64,000 nucleotides of DNA. Origin: Anarhynchus alexandrinus (lineage: Eukaryota > Chordata > Aves > Charadriiformes > Charadriidae). A model generated the notes under the pieces. That model had not been told where the DNA came from. It was given only the letters and a program-made list of their open reading frames with translations, and ran no database searches. The stretch spans positions 1,982,019-2,046,018 of the forward strand of contig VUYV01000125.1 of assembly GCA_008711295.1 (NCBI GenBank). The letters are read 5' to 3'. Position numbers and translations under genes: made by a program. Positions 44,601 to 56,482 of this stretch are shown one piece after another. How positions within the stretch are numbered: the stretch's first letter is position 1; every line of letters starts with the position of its first letter.

Positions 44601-46561
44601 GTAGCAGCTCCTATCTGAACTTCATACTTGACGGTGTCCTTTACTTCCAGTGTTTTCCTCTTACAGCTGCTGCATTCAAAGTCTGTTCTGCTCCTAGTTT
44701 CATCTTATTCTACTTCTCCAGCACAAAACAGCTTTGCACAGAGTATATGTGTGTGTTTGCAAATGCAAGTGCATGTACAAAGAAGTATCAGCATACACAG
44801 GGCTTTTCCTGTTGTTTCCCATACCTAAAGCTGCCCTTTTTGCCTTCCTTGACATTTTCTATGCGCAAAACGTCATGAGACAACTCCTTCACAGTTCCGT
44901 GGCTCAGTGCAGAAATAGCTGTGGCTTTAACATTTTGCCCGTAAAATGTTTTAAGAGATATTTAAACTGTTAAACGTGTCAAATATATTCAGTTTGTATT
45001 AACTGAGCCAGCTAATAACACACAGATTTCCTTCGTGATTTTTTGCCCTACCTGTCTGCAGGTAACAGGACCCCAGCTGCCCCCCTGCTTTCAGTGCTCT
45101 CCTTTCCTCCATCCCTGCGTTCCGGCAACCAGAAAGGAACAGGGAAACTTTCGCATTCCGTTAAAGTACGCTAAAAGCTTGTACTTCTAGGACATACTTG
45201 CTATCTTCATGCAAACAAGACAAAAATAAAAAGTAGCCTCCTTAACTGTAAGGCTCCTTAACTGCACCACGTTAACGATATGGTAGGTTTTACTTCACCG
45301 AGGAATATTTTCCTGACCCTGGCCCCGACGGCACCAATCCAGAGGTGTATTCAACAAAGCAGTGGCTCAACAGCATGTGCAGAACGGCCCCGTCGGGGCA
45401 CGGCACGGGCGCTCAGTGCGCCGTCCCGCACCGTCAGCAGGCAGAGCACGAGAATTGCAAGGATTTACGGCTGTCCGAATACTGCTGATTCATTGACAAA
45501 ACCGGAATTAAATTGTACGATACTGGTACTATTCATAGCCCTTCCACCCCTGTTGCAGGCTGTGGTATTTCTAAAGACAGTGTCTTTGGTGACAGAAACT
45601 GAAGACCATCTGGGAAATTCTCTGACCAGCACTGGATCAGAAATCACCAGTAGTTTCTTACCCACAACTTTACTCTCGTTTGTAGGTTGGGATTTTGTAA
45701 GCTACCCAGAAATACTGCACCTGAGTAATTTGGTAAGGAGTTGTCGTGGTTTGGGCATCCAGATTTACGGACGCATTTAAGAAAAAAATATAAAAATTAA
45801 AGGTTGCTGTTCAACTGAGAAGCATTATGGGCTAGCGCGGTGCAGGAATAGTGGCATCCCAGCGGATGATTTCCCTATTACTATTCACATGAGCAGCTCT
45901 GGGACTGGATGCCTGGATGCCGTACTTGACCCTCAAGTCTTTCCTGACAGTCGGCTGCAGTGCTTCTCCCGCACTGGTAAATGATATAATGAATATGGTT
46001 AAAAGGAGGGGGATACAAGGGTTAATGAGCTGTTGGCATTTCTCCCCTGCTTTGTGGTCTGCTAAGTGCACAAAATAACTTCATGCCAAATTCAGCACAT
46101 TTGGGAGTCCTTATCAGGAAGAATCTAAGCTTGGGCACAGAAGATGTATGGTGAAATGGGGATCCCTCTAAGAAGATGTGGTTGCAGAGAATTCACTGAT
46201 ACCGATGCTCTTTGTGCGAGGGAGAAGACAGCTATGTGGCTTTTAAGCCCCATGCCCAGGAGGGGACCCTGGGAGGGGTTGTGAGCCAAGGGGCCATTGG
46301 GCGAAGCATGGAGCCTTGGATGGCAGCCAGGCTAATGACAGGGACATGCCTTGAGGTTGCAATTAGCAAACCTGGATAACTCTTGAGTTTTGAACTGTAC
46401 TCACCAAACTGTTCTTCTGCCTTGCCTGACGATGATCCAAGACAGCAAGCTGCAGAAACTGTCCTGTGAGTACGGGTTCTCTCCTCCAAGGTAAATGCCC
46501 TAATCACTAGTCTGCAGGGCCATATTCACCTTTTCTACATAATCTTCCCTGGATCTGGCAT
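41641..46561. other. Non-coding stretch
   Basis: No gene supported over 4.9 kb, although it holds the longest gap-free chance frames of the AT-rich part (43937-44473, 178 codons; 45280-45780, 166 codons; 41987-42484, 165 codons). None shows a domain or motif. A C-rich run lies near 42077 and an A12 run near 42287. A GC-richer patch lies at 45060-45450. Confidence 0.5.
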
Positions 46562-46885
46562 ATCACGGAATCACAGAATCACGGAATCACGGAATCACGG
46601 AATTTTCAGAGCTGGAAGGGACCTCTAGAGATCATCTAGTCCAACTCCCCTGCCAAAGCAGGATTGCCCAGAGCACATTACTCAGGACTGCATCCAGGCG
46701 GGTCTTGAAAATCTCCAGAGAAGGGGACTCCACAACCTCCCTGGGCAGCCTGTGCCACTGCTCTGTCACCCGAACCGTAAGGAAGTTTTTCTGTGTATTT
46801 GAACGGAACCTCCTATGTTCCAACTTGTGCCCATTGCCCCTCGTCCTGTCAATGGGAACCACTGAAAAGAGTCTGGCTCCATATG
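46562..46885 (-). mobile_element. CR1 LINE 3' end with five octamer tail copies
   Basis: A minus-strand, 5'-truncated CR1 of about 320 bases. Its 3' tail at 46564-46603 has five tandem octamers, reading ATTCCGTG (four) and ATTCTGTG (one) on the element strand. The decoded part, on the minus strand from 46862, reads [20 protein letters not shown], then [20 protein letters not shown] and [12 protein letters not shown], the end of CR1 ORF2. The 3' UTR block is CCTCTAGAGATCATCTAGTCC (plus-strand view). Well preserved, so likely among the younger insertions here. Confidence 0.93.
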
Positions 46886-49627
46886 TTTTTGGGGAGGTGG
46901 GTCTGTCTTCCAGATAGCGAAGTCTCTTCTGTCCGTGTGATACATTGAAAAAAAGTTGCTCGAGCTGTGTTTCTGGAAGGGTCTGATCCTATTTTATCTA
47001 TCCTGAGAACATTTACCAGGGGTGGAGGAGGGAACCTGAATGGAAAGACGCGTGGTTTCCACAGTGCAGTGGAAGTTAAGGCAGGAGACGTCAAACTGGG
47101 CTGTGCGGCGGCTGACAAAATGTTGAGCGAAAAAGAAACAGGAGTATGAGCCCACAGCTGCCAGCAGCTGGAAGGGGATATGTTAGATGGCAGTATTCTG
47201 CTCAGCGTCTCAATTCCAGCCAAGCCCTTTTTTGGGTACCGGCACACATCCTTTCCTGAATCGAGCCCACCTAGTTGACATAACATTTTGAAGAATTAAA
47301 ATGCTGCACAATTAGTATTGATGTTGTGATAGCTCAGGCAGGATCAGGGGCTGCATCGTGCTAAGCCCTTCCAGACGGCTAGATAAAAGTCTCTGATCCA
47401 TAAAGTAGACAAGGCATTAGCAGAAATACAACAGATAAAGCTGAAAAAACAACGCTCGCTGCAACAACAGCCCACAACATTTGTCCACGCTGAAGGGCTG
47501 ACAGTCAGTCTCAAAAGGCGGGGAGAAGGGGACGGGGAGAGGTGGCTCTGCTTGGCCTCACAGAGCACTAACTGTTATTACAATCACTATCAAAGTTAGA
47601 GGAAATTGCATCCATTTTACTGTTGAAACGTACAAAACGTACAAAGCTTTCCTAGCATCCATAAACAGTTAAGTATATTAGAAAATAGAGGACACAAGCT
47701 TGCTGTTGTTCTTCAGTCTCAACTTGTATTGCTTTCAGTGGCCATTTAACCTCGATAAAGACAGAGGGATCCAGGCGCAATGTTTTTAATTACAAGTGGC
47801 ATTTCTAAGCCTTCTGTGGTCTGCACCCCATCCAAAAAAGTGACTTCATTTTGGACTCTGGCAGTATGGATGCTCTGTGTAAAAGGCAGACTGCAAACTA
47901 GTTTCCATCCTGCTTTAATAATAGGTTCACAATCCAAAAAGGAACTTTAAACACTTTACTTTAATATTCAGACTTAAAGCTTTCCTTCTGTAAAGGGGTT
48001 TATAACCCAGCAATAAAAGACCGCCTTTGAAACTTGACTTAAAAGGTCTTAGGAAAGCAGTGGATTTTTAGATTTAAGCTTCCAGTATTTAAAAAAAAGA
48101 TTAACCGTTGAACAGAGATAAACAAATTGGTGGCTTGCGTGACCAAATCTGCCCTGACTAGGTGACAGAGTTATCCCCCTTTGCACAGTCAAAACACACG
48201 GGATGCTCCAATGCAGAAACACTTTCACGAGTGCTTCCTGCGAAGCGAACCTGGTGGGGATGGATGCTGCTGGGAAGAGTTTTGATGGGGCATGGCACGA
48301 ACCAAGCTCTTCTGCAACTGCTGACCTGGCCCTTACCAGCGGGGGCCAAAGGCATGGAGAATGAGTGGGAAAGCAGAGACGGCATGCAAGAAATGTAAAG
48401 AAAGAATTGAAATGAACACTAATATCTGGTTTCTATGTGGCAGATAGCCAGAGGAAATATTTTTCTACTGGGTGGATATGGGCTTGTCTTCTCCTGAGGT
48501 GTAACCAAACCCCACTGAGACTCCCATGAGCTTTCAAGGAATTGGCAGGGACATGGGGAATCCACATGGAAAAAAAACCAGTTTTTATCCAAATTAGATG
48601 TAAATGTTCTGATGGTCGAGCTATTTACAGTTTCCTTTGATAACATCATAGGATGTTCACTGTTAAGAGTTTTCCCCGTATTTCAGCTACTTATTTCTTT
48701 CATTGATTTCTACCCAGTTTGCCTAGTTATACCACTTTCTCCACAGTCAGCTATCCTGTACAAGCCCCAAGGATCCATCTTTCCCTCAGGAAGCTCCTGC
48801 TGGAGTCTGCTGCAGTATCCCTGAATTGACTGGTAAAGGCAATTTGTACTTGTATTCTTATGGCCTCTAAATGCTGGTACCTTGCCAAACCCCCATGGCT
48901 GCCTTTTAGCCAAGCTATTTATACTACATATAGATATATGTATGTATAAAAACATAAATTCTATCACATCAGCATCTGGACATTTTGCTTTGCTCCTTCT
49001 CTAAAATTACCTCTGTTTGTCAATATTTTTTCTTGGGATGATGCCTTCAAAATGAAATGTGAAATCACAGCAGAATATTTTACATAACGGTGTGGTGTCT
49101 CTTTTCCTTGACACAGAGGAACAAAACAGTCTTAGGATAGTTCGTGTTCATTAAAGATCTCTGTCTCCTTTACTTTAACCTGGTAGATAATCATCCTTTT
49201 AGGGACTCTCACCCGTTTCCCAACAAGGCGGGTGGGTTTTGCTTTAGTTATCCCCTGTCCCCCAGCACTCTTGGAACAGGAGAACCACAGTCTTCTCCCT
49301 CAGACGCCAGCATCATCTGCTTCCAGGAAAGCGGCACGTGACTCCTGCCATGACACCAAGCCCCCGTCCCACGTGGCAGACGGGTCGCACATTCCCTGAT
49401 CACATCAGCAGGCCAAGTTCCAGTCCTCCACCCTAATCAAGAATGACTGTGGCAGCGCAGCCAGACTCAGCAGGAGCCCACGGAGAGCGCTGTGGCCGCA
49501 TCTCCTGGTGGATGACCAAAGGTGATGTCCTCAGAGTGCTGAGGTCAGGGGCACAGGCAAGTATCTGCTGCCTCTTGTCGTTGTCCTTTTTCATGAGGTC
49601 TGAGCTCCTTGTCCCACATGGCACTGT
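46886..49627. other. Non-coding stretch
   Basis: No gene recognised over 2.7 kb. GC-richer patches at 48160-48400 and 49330-49620 have short frames on both strands, with no motif. Confidence 0.5.
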
Positions 49628-49812
49628 TCTACTTGCAGCCAATCTGAATTAATTTTTCAAGTAAAATTTCATGAGGCAGTATCAAATGCTTTCCTGAAAT
49701 CCAAATATATTACATCTACTGCTTTCCCATCATCTACTAATTTTGTAATTCCATCAAAAATGCAATCAAGTTTGTCTGGCGAGGTTTATTCTTTATAAAT
49801 CCCATGATTCAA
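49628..49812 (-). mobile_element. Ancient CR1-type reverse transcriptase fragment
   Basis: On the minus strand this encodes, across two small frameshifts, a segment ahead of motif A and motif A itself. The pieces are a GFIKNKPRQTNLIAF part, an open FDGITKLVDDGKAVDV part, and IYLDFRKAFDT, which retains both conserved aspartates. A HEILLEKLI part follows. These are the fingers/palm of a CR1/L3-type LINE reverse transcriptase. Only about 185 bases survive and neither end has a 3' tail, so this is an internal relic. It belongs to the same old lineage as the 27.7-30.3 kb element, with opposite orientation. Motif A is better preserved here than in that copy. Confidence 0.82.
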
Positions 49813-52745
49813 TTTACCTACCAGTGGAGGATGAAGGACTGAGTCAACCTTTGCAAGCTTAATCAAACTCATCCAAACCTCTCTGTTCAATAGAATGAAC
49901 TGGAAGTTTTGCAACAAGAGGCTTGCTCTCAGAATTTGCCTCACTTTGTGGTTTCTAATGGGATGGAAATACTGGAAGAAAAGGCTTTGGCACTGCATTT
50001 CAGTACTTCTCCACTGTTTAGAAACAGGGAAAGGCACAAAAAAAAAAAGTGTTTCTTTTAAAGCAGACTGTTTAAGACTGTAAAAAAGGGTTGTGGAAGA
50101 TGAAAAAGAAATTGTTAGGTAACAAACAGTTTAGGTCCAACTTTACTTTTAACTAGTTGTTTGCATTACCCTTGCTGACCTTGCCAGAGAAAAATAAAAA
50201 TAAAAATCAAGACAAATAAAAATCCTAGACAGTTTGGGTAGGGCTTTGGCTCCCGAGATTCCACTGGCACATCTGGGATCCTCTAGAGCCCCAACCTAAC
50301 AGACAACTGACAGACACACAATTGCATGACACACAGACAATGTCTGCTATTTAAGACTCTTAAATTAGCACAGCATCTGATGAACTTTGAGACCTTGCTC
50401 CGTGTAGTTCTCCCCATTTCAGAAAAAAACACCTCAAATCTTCCCTGCTAAAGATTTATAATTTTTATTTTCTTAGACAATTGCTTTCCCCTATCAAAAA
50501 CTTTACCCTTTCATTTGCTTTCCACTGTGTTGTGGAAACCATTCATGTTTGCGTTTTTGTGCTTGCATTTTCTGTTTTAATATTCCTGTTTGCTTTTATG
50601 TATTTGAATTTGAAAGGGCTCTCTTCAGTGTCTTTAATGCACATATGGCTCAGAGAAGGGAATTCTTAGGACTTGTAGGGAACTTGGGCACTGAACCCAA
50701 GATTCATAAAAGATTATTTCTGTAGACAAAACACTGAGGAATATAATAGTGGGGCAGAAATAAAAATTGAACTGGAAAGAGGTTTAAAGAGAGGGAATAC
50801 ATTGTATACTATGGAATGAAATAGGAGTTGCCTTAAAGATGAGTCCGGTTTGCTGTTGTGTGCAGTTCAATCAAGTGATGAAAAAAAAATAAGGAAAACA
50901 GAAAACCAGCCTGGCTGATTAAAGTGTAAGATGTCTGTTCTTTGAATGTTGGCTAAACCATGGGCAAGTGCTCGGCACCTCAGCTTAACATTCACGCTGC
51001 CAAAAGGGGTGAAGTTTGCGTGAGTGTGAGGGACCCATGTACCCTTTTTGTACCAGGTAAGTGCCCTGAGATGCCATTGCACAAGCAAGTGCAGGGAGAA
51101 CATCTGCCCACAGGTCTTCTACTGCAGCTGAAATAGCATTGCTCATGTTATGCTGCGTCTATACAGCTCATGCTGTAATTGGGGGATAGCTTACTTTGAC
51201 TAAAATGGCTTAAGCAGGAGACACTGAAGCACCTTGCCCGGCGGACCTGGGAGCACAACCCTTGGATGGGGTAACAGCAGCAGTGCACCATGCTACAGCG
51301 CAGGTTCCTCTGGCTGGTAAAGCCGCAGCTGGAAGAGGACGTGCCCACAGCCTGCTGTGCCTGCTCCTTTCAAATTGTGTTGGGTCAGCCTGCTTGACAG
51401 CTGCTCCTTCCCTGCTAGGTCCCGGGCAGTGAAGAGATGGTCTCTTATTTGCAGTGAAGTAATTCTTCAATGCCTTGGAGAACCATTGTATCCATACCCA
51501 GACACACGGGCAGACCTTCTTTGGAGAAACTGGTAAGTAATTGTATAATCATTTCTATGGTGACAAAGAGTGAGAACATAACTTCAAGACATTTAGAATA
51601 ATAATGTGCCTAAACAAGTGCATATTTTAAAATGTGTTGCTTGTGCATGAAAAGGTCCTAGGCAACTTCTGGCAGTCAGGAGAGACGGTCTACCATAAAC
51701 CTCCCCGCAGCAGGCAGCTACTCAGTCTGAAAATTAATTTCAAGAAACACAACTGACCACTGAGCAATTTTAGCAGTAGTTTTTGCTGAACCTTTTGTGG
51801 TAAACAATGTTGTTAGCTGAGCATGGAGTGACTGGACTTCAAAATTAAGAGCCAGGCCCACAGGCAAGTACAGAAATACTGCACTGCCCGTGGTATACTG
51901 GAGCATCCTTTGTTACGAGGCGCGCTCACCCCTGAATTCTCACACCAACTGCAGCACCTGGAAAAGCAAAAAGGGCAACTTTTATATGCAATACCCACTT
52001 ATGTTCATCTGCTTGCCTGAACTGTTTCTGAAAAAATAACTCCTAAAACTTTTCCAGTCAGTCATTTAAAAAATGGGCTTAAAGACCTCTGTCAAAAGAT
52101 ATTAATAGTTTGTAAGCAGTAAAAAAATGCTTTTGCTAACTTGGGTCTGAACGTAAGATGTCCTTGGGAAATGCAGTTGACTGAATTAAAATTCAAATTG
52201 CAAGACAAGAGCAAAGATATATGTATATTCAGGGAGAGATGCATCAGGTTATTATTAAAAGAACAAGAAACAATGGAGTGAATCTTGTGAGTATTGTAAG
52301 TATTGTACATGATCCTACATGAACTGACTTTTCTCACGAATCTTGAGAGAAAAGATAGTATCATCAAGAAACATTTTAATAGCTTCAGAAGATTTACATA
52401 GTGAATTGTATGAAACAAGTTGACTACTTCTCTGCCTTTTGCTTTGGCTTGGTCATTTTTAGCTCAAGCCTTGACATAGTTGGCTTCTACTGTACACTTA
52501 AACAATGAATATAGAACAGATTTTAAACTCCAATATGCTTTTCATTATGTAAGACATTTTCTATGTTTCAGATAGCTTGGACAATGTCACTAAACTTGTC
52601 AGATTCCCCTTCTGCTTCTCATAAACTAACACAATACTGTTGAGTTAGGCTTCATACTCCTGCAGAGAAATATCCAAATCCATCCAAAAGATTGTTTACA
52701 TTGACATCAGAGGGAATGGAAAACAAATTACGACATTTGTATTTG
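49813..52745. other. Non-coding stretch
   Basis: No gene recognised over 2.9 kb. A GC-richer patch is at 51210-51440. An A9 run lies at 50040-50048. Open frames reach about 108 codons, with no motif. Confidence 0.5.
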
Positions 52746-52800
52746 TGTTAGGAGCCAGATACTGCCAGAACCATGGAAATCAGTGGCAACACTCCGATTG
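52746..52800. repeat. Ancient palindromic repeat, partial unit
   Basis: TTAGGAGCCAGATACTGCC on the left, with the core GGAAATCAGTGGCAACACTC, resembles the repeat family at 13.9, 31.7 and 40.9 kb. Short and diverged. Confidence 0.35.
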
Positions 52801-52953
52801 GATGCTAGCATTTATAAATCCATTTTTTATTTTTAAGCAGACCTAATTTGGGAACCTTGAAACAGTTTATTAGTCCCCTACTGTTTTGACTTCCATCTGT
52901 CCAAGTACTTCTTGAATGAGAAGGAGATTGTTGGGTAATAGCTGTTGAAGATA

Positions 52954-52969
52954 CATATATATATATATG
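52954..52969. repeat. (AT)n microsatellite
   Basis: About eight AT dinucleotides (ATATATAT pattern) ending in GTGG. Short and likely variable. Confidence 0.9.
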
Positions 52970-55900
52970 TGGTAGATTCACTGGAAGGGGTAAGAGAAAG
53001 ATTTTCTTCACAGTTTCCCTCACATCCTTCCAAAAGCTTGACGTTTGTTATTTCCTTACTCCTTAGCAGTAATGCTTAGTCCTACACCATGATCCATCCT
53101 GGTTTCAGTGGGAAACTCGCTCATGAATAGATGACATAACCAGACCTGCAACATCTGAATTTAAAATGTATTGTTTCCCTAGACATGACAAGGACCTATG
53201 GAGGTGAAAGGGGATTCATAAAGGACAGTGAAAGAGAAAAAAAACAGCTCTCAGTGGAAAAAAGGTATTTCTTAAAATTGATTTTAAGGAATCAGTATGC
53301 AGCAAGAAAAAGAAATATAAACTCAGATGGACTCTCTTTATTATTGTGTATTTCTTTGCTGGATTAATTTGTCATTTCCATTAACGTGGAAGTTACCTTT
53401 AATACTGACAGCTTTTAAAAAAAGGACTATGTTTGTCAGGATTGAATACACTCAAACAGCAGTATCAAATCCAAAAAATTCTCATGAGCAGCCACCAACT
53501 GATGATGGAAAGTGGAGTATTTGGGAAGTCACATCAAGTGCCTACTCCTGCTTCCACTTAAGGCAATGAGAAATCAGGGCCAAACTCTTTAAAGAATGGT
53601 AGTCTTGCAAAAGAAAGACCAGGGAGAAAGCTAGCACGTGGAAATGAAATGGCTCCCTGATTACTTAGTATTCTGGGCAATTGAGATATCTTTTCCTAGT
53701 GAAACATTTTTATCCCCACATTCATGCATGACTTTTTTTTTCCATTTTAAAGGTAGGACACCTCAGGCTTACAAGAAATTTCAATACACTGAACAGAGAA
53801 TGCCTAAAATCTGAGGTATGACCCAGAGTCTTGTCAAGAATAGATAAAATAACGTAGCTTTTCAGAGCCATTAACAAACATCTCACTAGTCTGGCATAAG
53901 CTTGTTCAACTCAACACGCTGGTAAAGACTCAATGTTGGGCCTAACTAAAAATGGCGTTAGAAGGACCAGCTATGCAGGGAAATTAAAATGGTCTCTTTC
54001 AGAAAAGGCTGATGGTAGGACAGATGTGCCAGTCTCAGGATTGCTACAAGGGTTTTGTACTGGGCAAAGAGAGTAATAAGAATCTAAAAAACTTTTGGCA
54101 TTTCAACTTTATTGAAAAAGGGTACAAAGGAATCACCTCTGGATATTGTAAAACTCACAAATAAATTCTTTACAGCTGCACAAGGAAAGATAACAATGAG
54201 AGCCCGATATTTCATTCCTAGCACAGTAAAAAATCCCATTATAGCCAATGCAGTTATGGGTGCACCAGCTGTATTCTGGGAATTCTATATAACTCTTGTC
54301 TGTTTCTGAACCAAAACCCCCGAGGCCAGCTTGCGAGATTAAAAAGTCCTCCTCTTTCATATACATGCCCTTCCACATCCCTGTTCGTTTACCAATGTCT
54401 GGAATTAAGTAAGTTGTCATAATCGGACATGATGCCCTTCCAGGCCAGGGAGGAGCTTCTCAAGAGCTGCCTTCCTACACTGCACTCTTGTATATTAGCA
54501 ACAGTCATATAAAAAAATGCACTTCTTCCTTCCTTACTAAAAACTATACCTTGGGATGCACTAGTCAGACATATCTTGTGTGCTGAAAGAATTTTTTTTT
54601 TAAGTGCAGAAGAAAATGAAAAAAAAAAGAAAAAAAGAAAAATTAAATGGGAGAAATTAAAACATATCTGCTTCTCAAGCCCACTTTTAAATCACCAGGG
54701 GGAAAAGGCTACCACAAGCCAGGTAAGCATCGTGAAGCTGGGCTATACATTTTGGCCTTGGGTATGAAAAACAATAAAAGAAAGATATTTTAAATAACAC
54801 AATTCACCTTAAATGCTTCTTAGTCAGATATCCTAGGAAACTACCATGCCAGCCAGCCTACCAGCAGTAAGTATGTGGAGAACTCAACAGGAGAGAACAG
54901 ATGGGAGAAGCCACCGTTTCTAATACAGCCCTAAGGCATCTCTGTTCCCTTGTTCAGGAATTCATTTGTAACCTTCCCTGTTCCAGCTGCTCAGACCAGG
55001 ACTTGATTCCCCTCACAGACCCACAGTACCAACCTTCATTGGACAGAAAGACCACCTGGGGGGAAAGCAACTGGCTTCGACCATGAGAACCGCTCTGCCC
55101 ATGTAAACAAATCTCTCATGGGCCAAAGCAAGAGGTCTGAAGAGGTCCTTCAATTCAGCTCCCTAAATAACACCACCCGACTTAGACATGGGAAGCGTAA
55201 CTCAAGAAACCAGCAGAGGAGTCATCAGCAAAGGTTTTTATTCAAATACAGCGTTTTTACATCCAGAAAACGAGAAGTGGGAAAGCTTTTGGAGCTCTCA
55301 GCTCAGTCCAGTCCCATGACTTCTGTAGTCTCCCAACAGGCTCTCACATCCCTTTGCATGCAAAGAGTTTCTTTGTGCTAGAAAGCCCAAAGAGGGTTAA
55401 TTTTATGTTTGCCTTAGAGTTAGTGGTCCCTGGAGACCCTGCATTGGGGTTGTCCTCTCTCATTCATCACACTGGATTTCCAGCAGTTTGCTTAAATGAG
55501 AAAGAATATGAATAAGTGTCCTTTAATCTAAAAAATTGTGATGTGCTAAACTTGTGCAATTAACTTCAACTTCTTGCTCAACTTGTTTGAAAGTGAAGCC
55601 AGAATGGATCTAGAGGTGAACAGCAGTGGGAAGTGTGTTATCCAGAAACCTTCCTAGATACATCATTGAACGATGGAAGTTAATAGCATCTTTAAAGACA
55701 TTCATGCTGTACGGACAGCACAGGTGTGGATATACACCATATTACAGACACTGTGCTACTGTTTACTTCTATTAAAGTTCAATTGTTTGTGCCTATTCAT
55801 TTTCAATAAACGTTTAATATTTTTCTTCTTTTAGAGGCCAGAAGTGATTATTTCCATACCTCCCCCTGGCATGGTGATGGCAGAGTATTTCATAAGTATT

Positions 55901-56453
55901 TCAGAAGGAAAGCCTGCAGATTCATGTCATGTTACTTCCTGAGTTGAATAACTAATTGCAGATACATCAATGAATCGGATTTTTTGAATATTCATAAGCT
56001 AGTGTCATGTGACACTCACTGAAGTCAATAAATGGGGTTTTGAAAACAGGGCTCTACTCTTGCTTTGTGGTTCACCCTGGACTTCCACAAAGGCAATTTC
56101 AGGATAGGGACCTTAAAGAAGAAAATGATGAAGCAGAAGTGCAGAGAAGAGAGGGCAGAGAAAGGAGAAGGAGAGTTTGTTCTTTCCATTAATATTAAAC
56201 TGTCCATTTCCCAGCTGCATGCTCATGAAAAGGAGACTTCTTGGTGATTACCTAGTAATTCAAACCTTACAAACGCACCCCAGAACACACAAAGACAAGG
56301 TAAAAAAGGATTTTTTTTTATTGCAGCTTCATGAAATCTGATCCACAGCAGAGCTTGAAGAATTCACTAAGCTTTTGAACACATATGCAGAATGGTATCA
56401 ATTTCTTCTTTTATTTCTTCCTTACCAGATGAACAATATATATGAACAATATC
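52970..56453. other. AT-rich non-coding stretch
   Basis: No gene recognised over 3.5 kb. An A-rich purine tract lies at about 54584-54650. Weak ancient-repeat cores occur at 53085-53120 (GGTTTCAGTGGGAA) and 56000-56045 (CACTGAAGTCAATAAATGG). No coding frame has a motif. Confidence 0.5.
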
Positions 56454-56482
56454 ATGTGTGTGTGTGTGCGTGTGTGTGTGCG
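56454..56482. repeat. (TG)n microsatellite
   Basis: About fourteen TG units with two C interruptions (TGTGTGTGCG twice). Likely polymorphic. Confidence 0.95.

Noticed and set aside
45280..45780. 166-codon frame
   Set aside because: Mixed composition, no motif and an unremarkable start context. Probably chance in a GC-richer patch.
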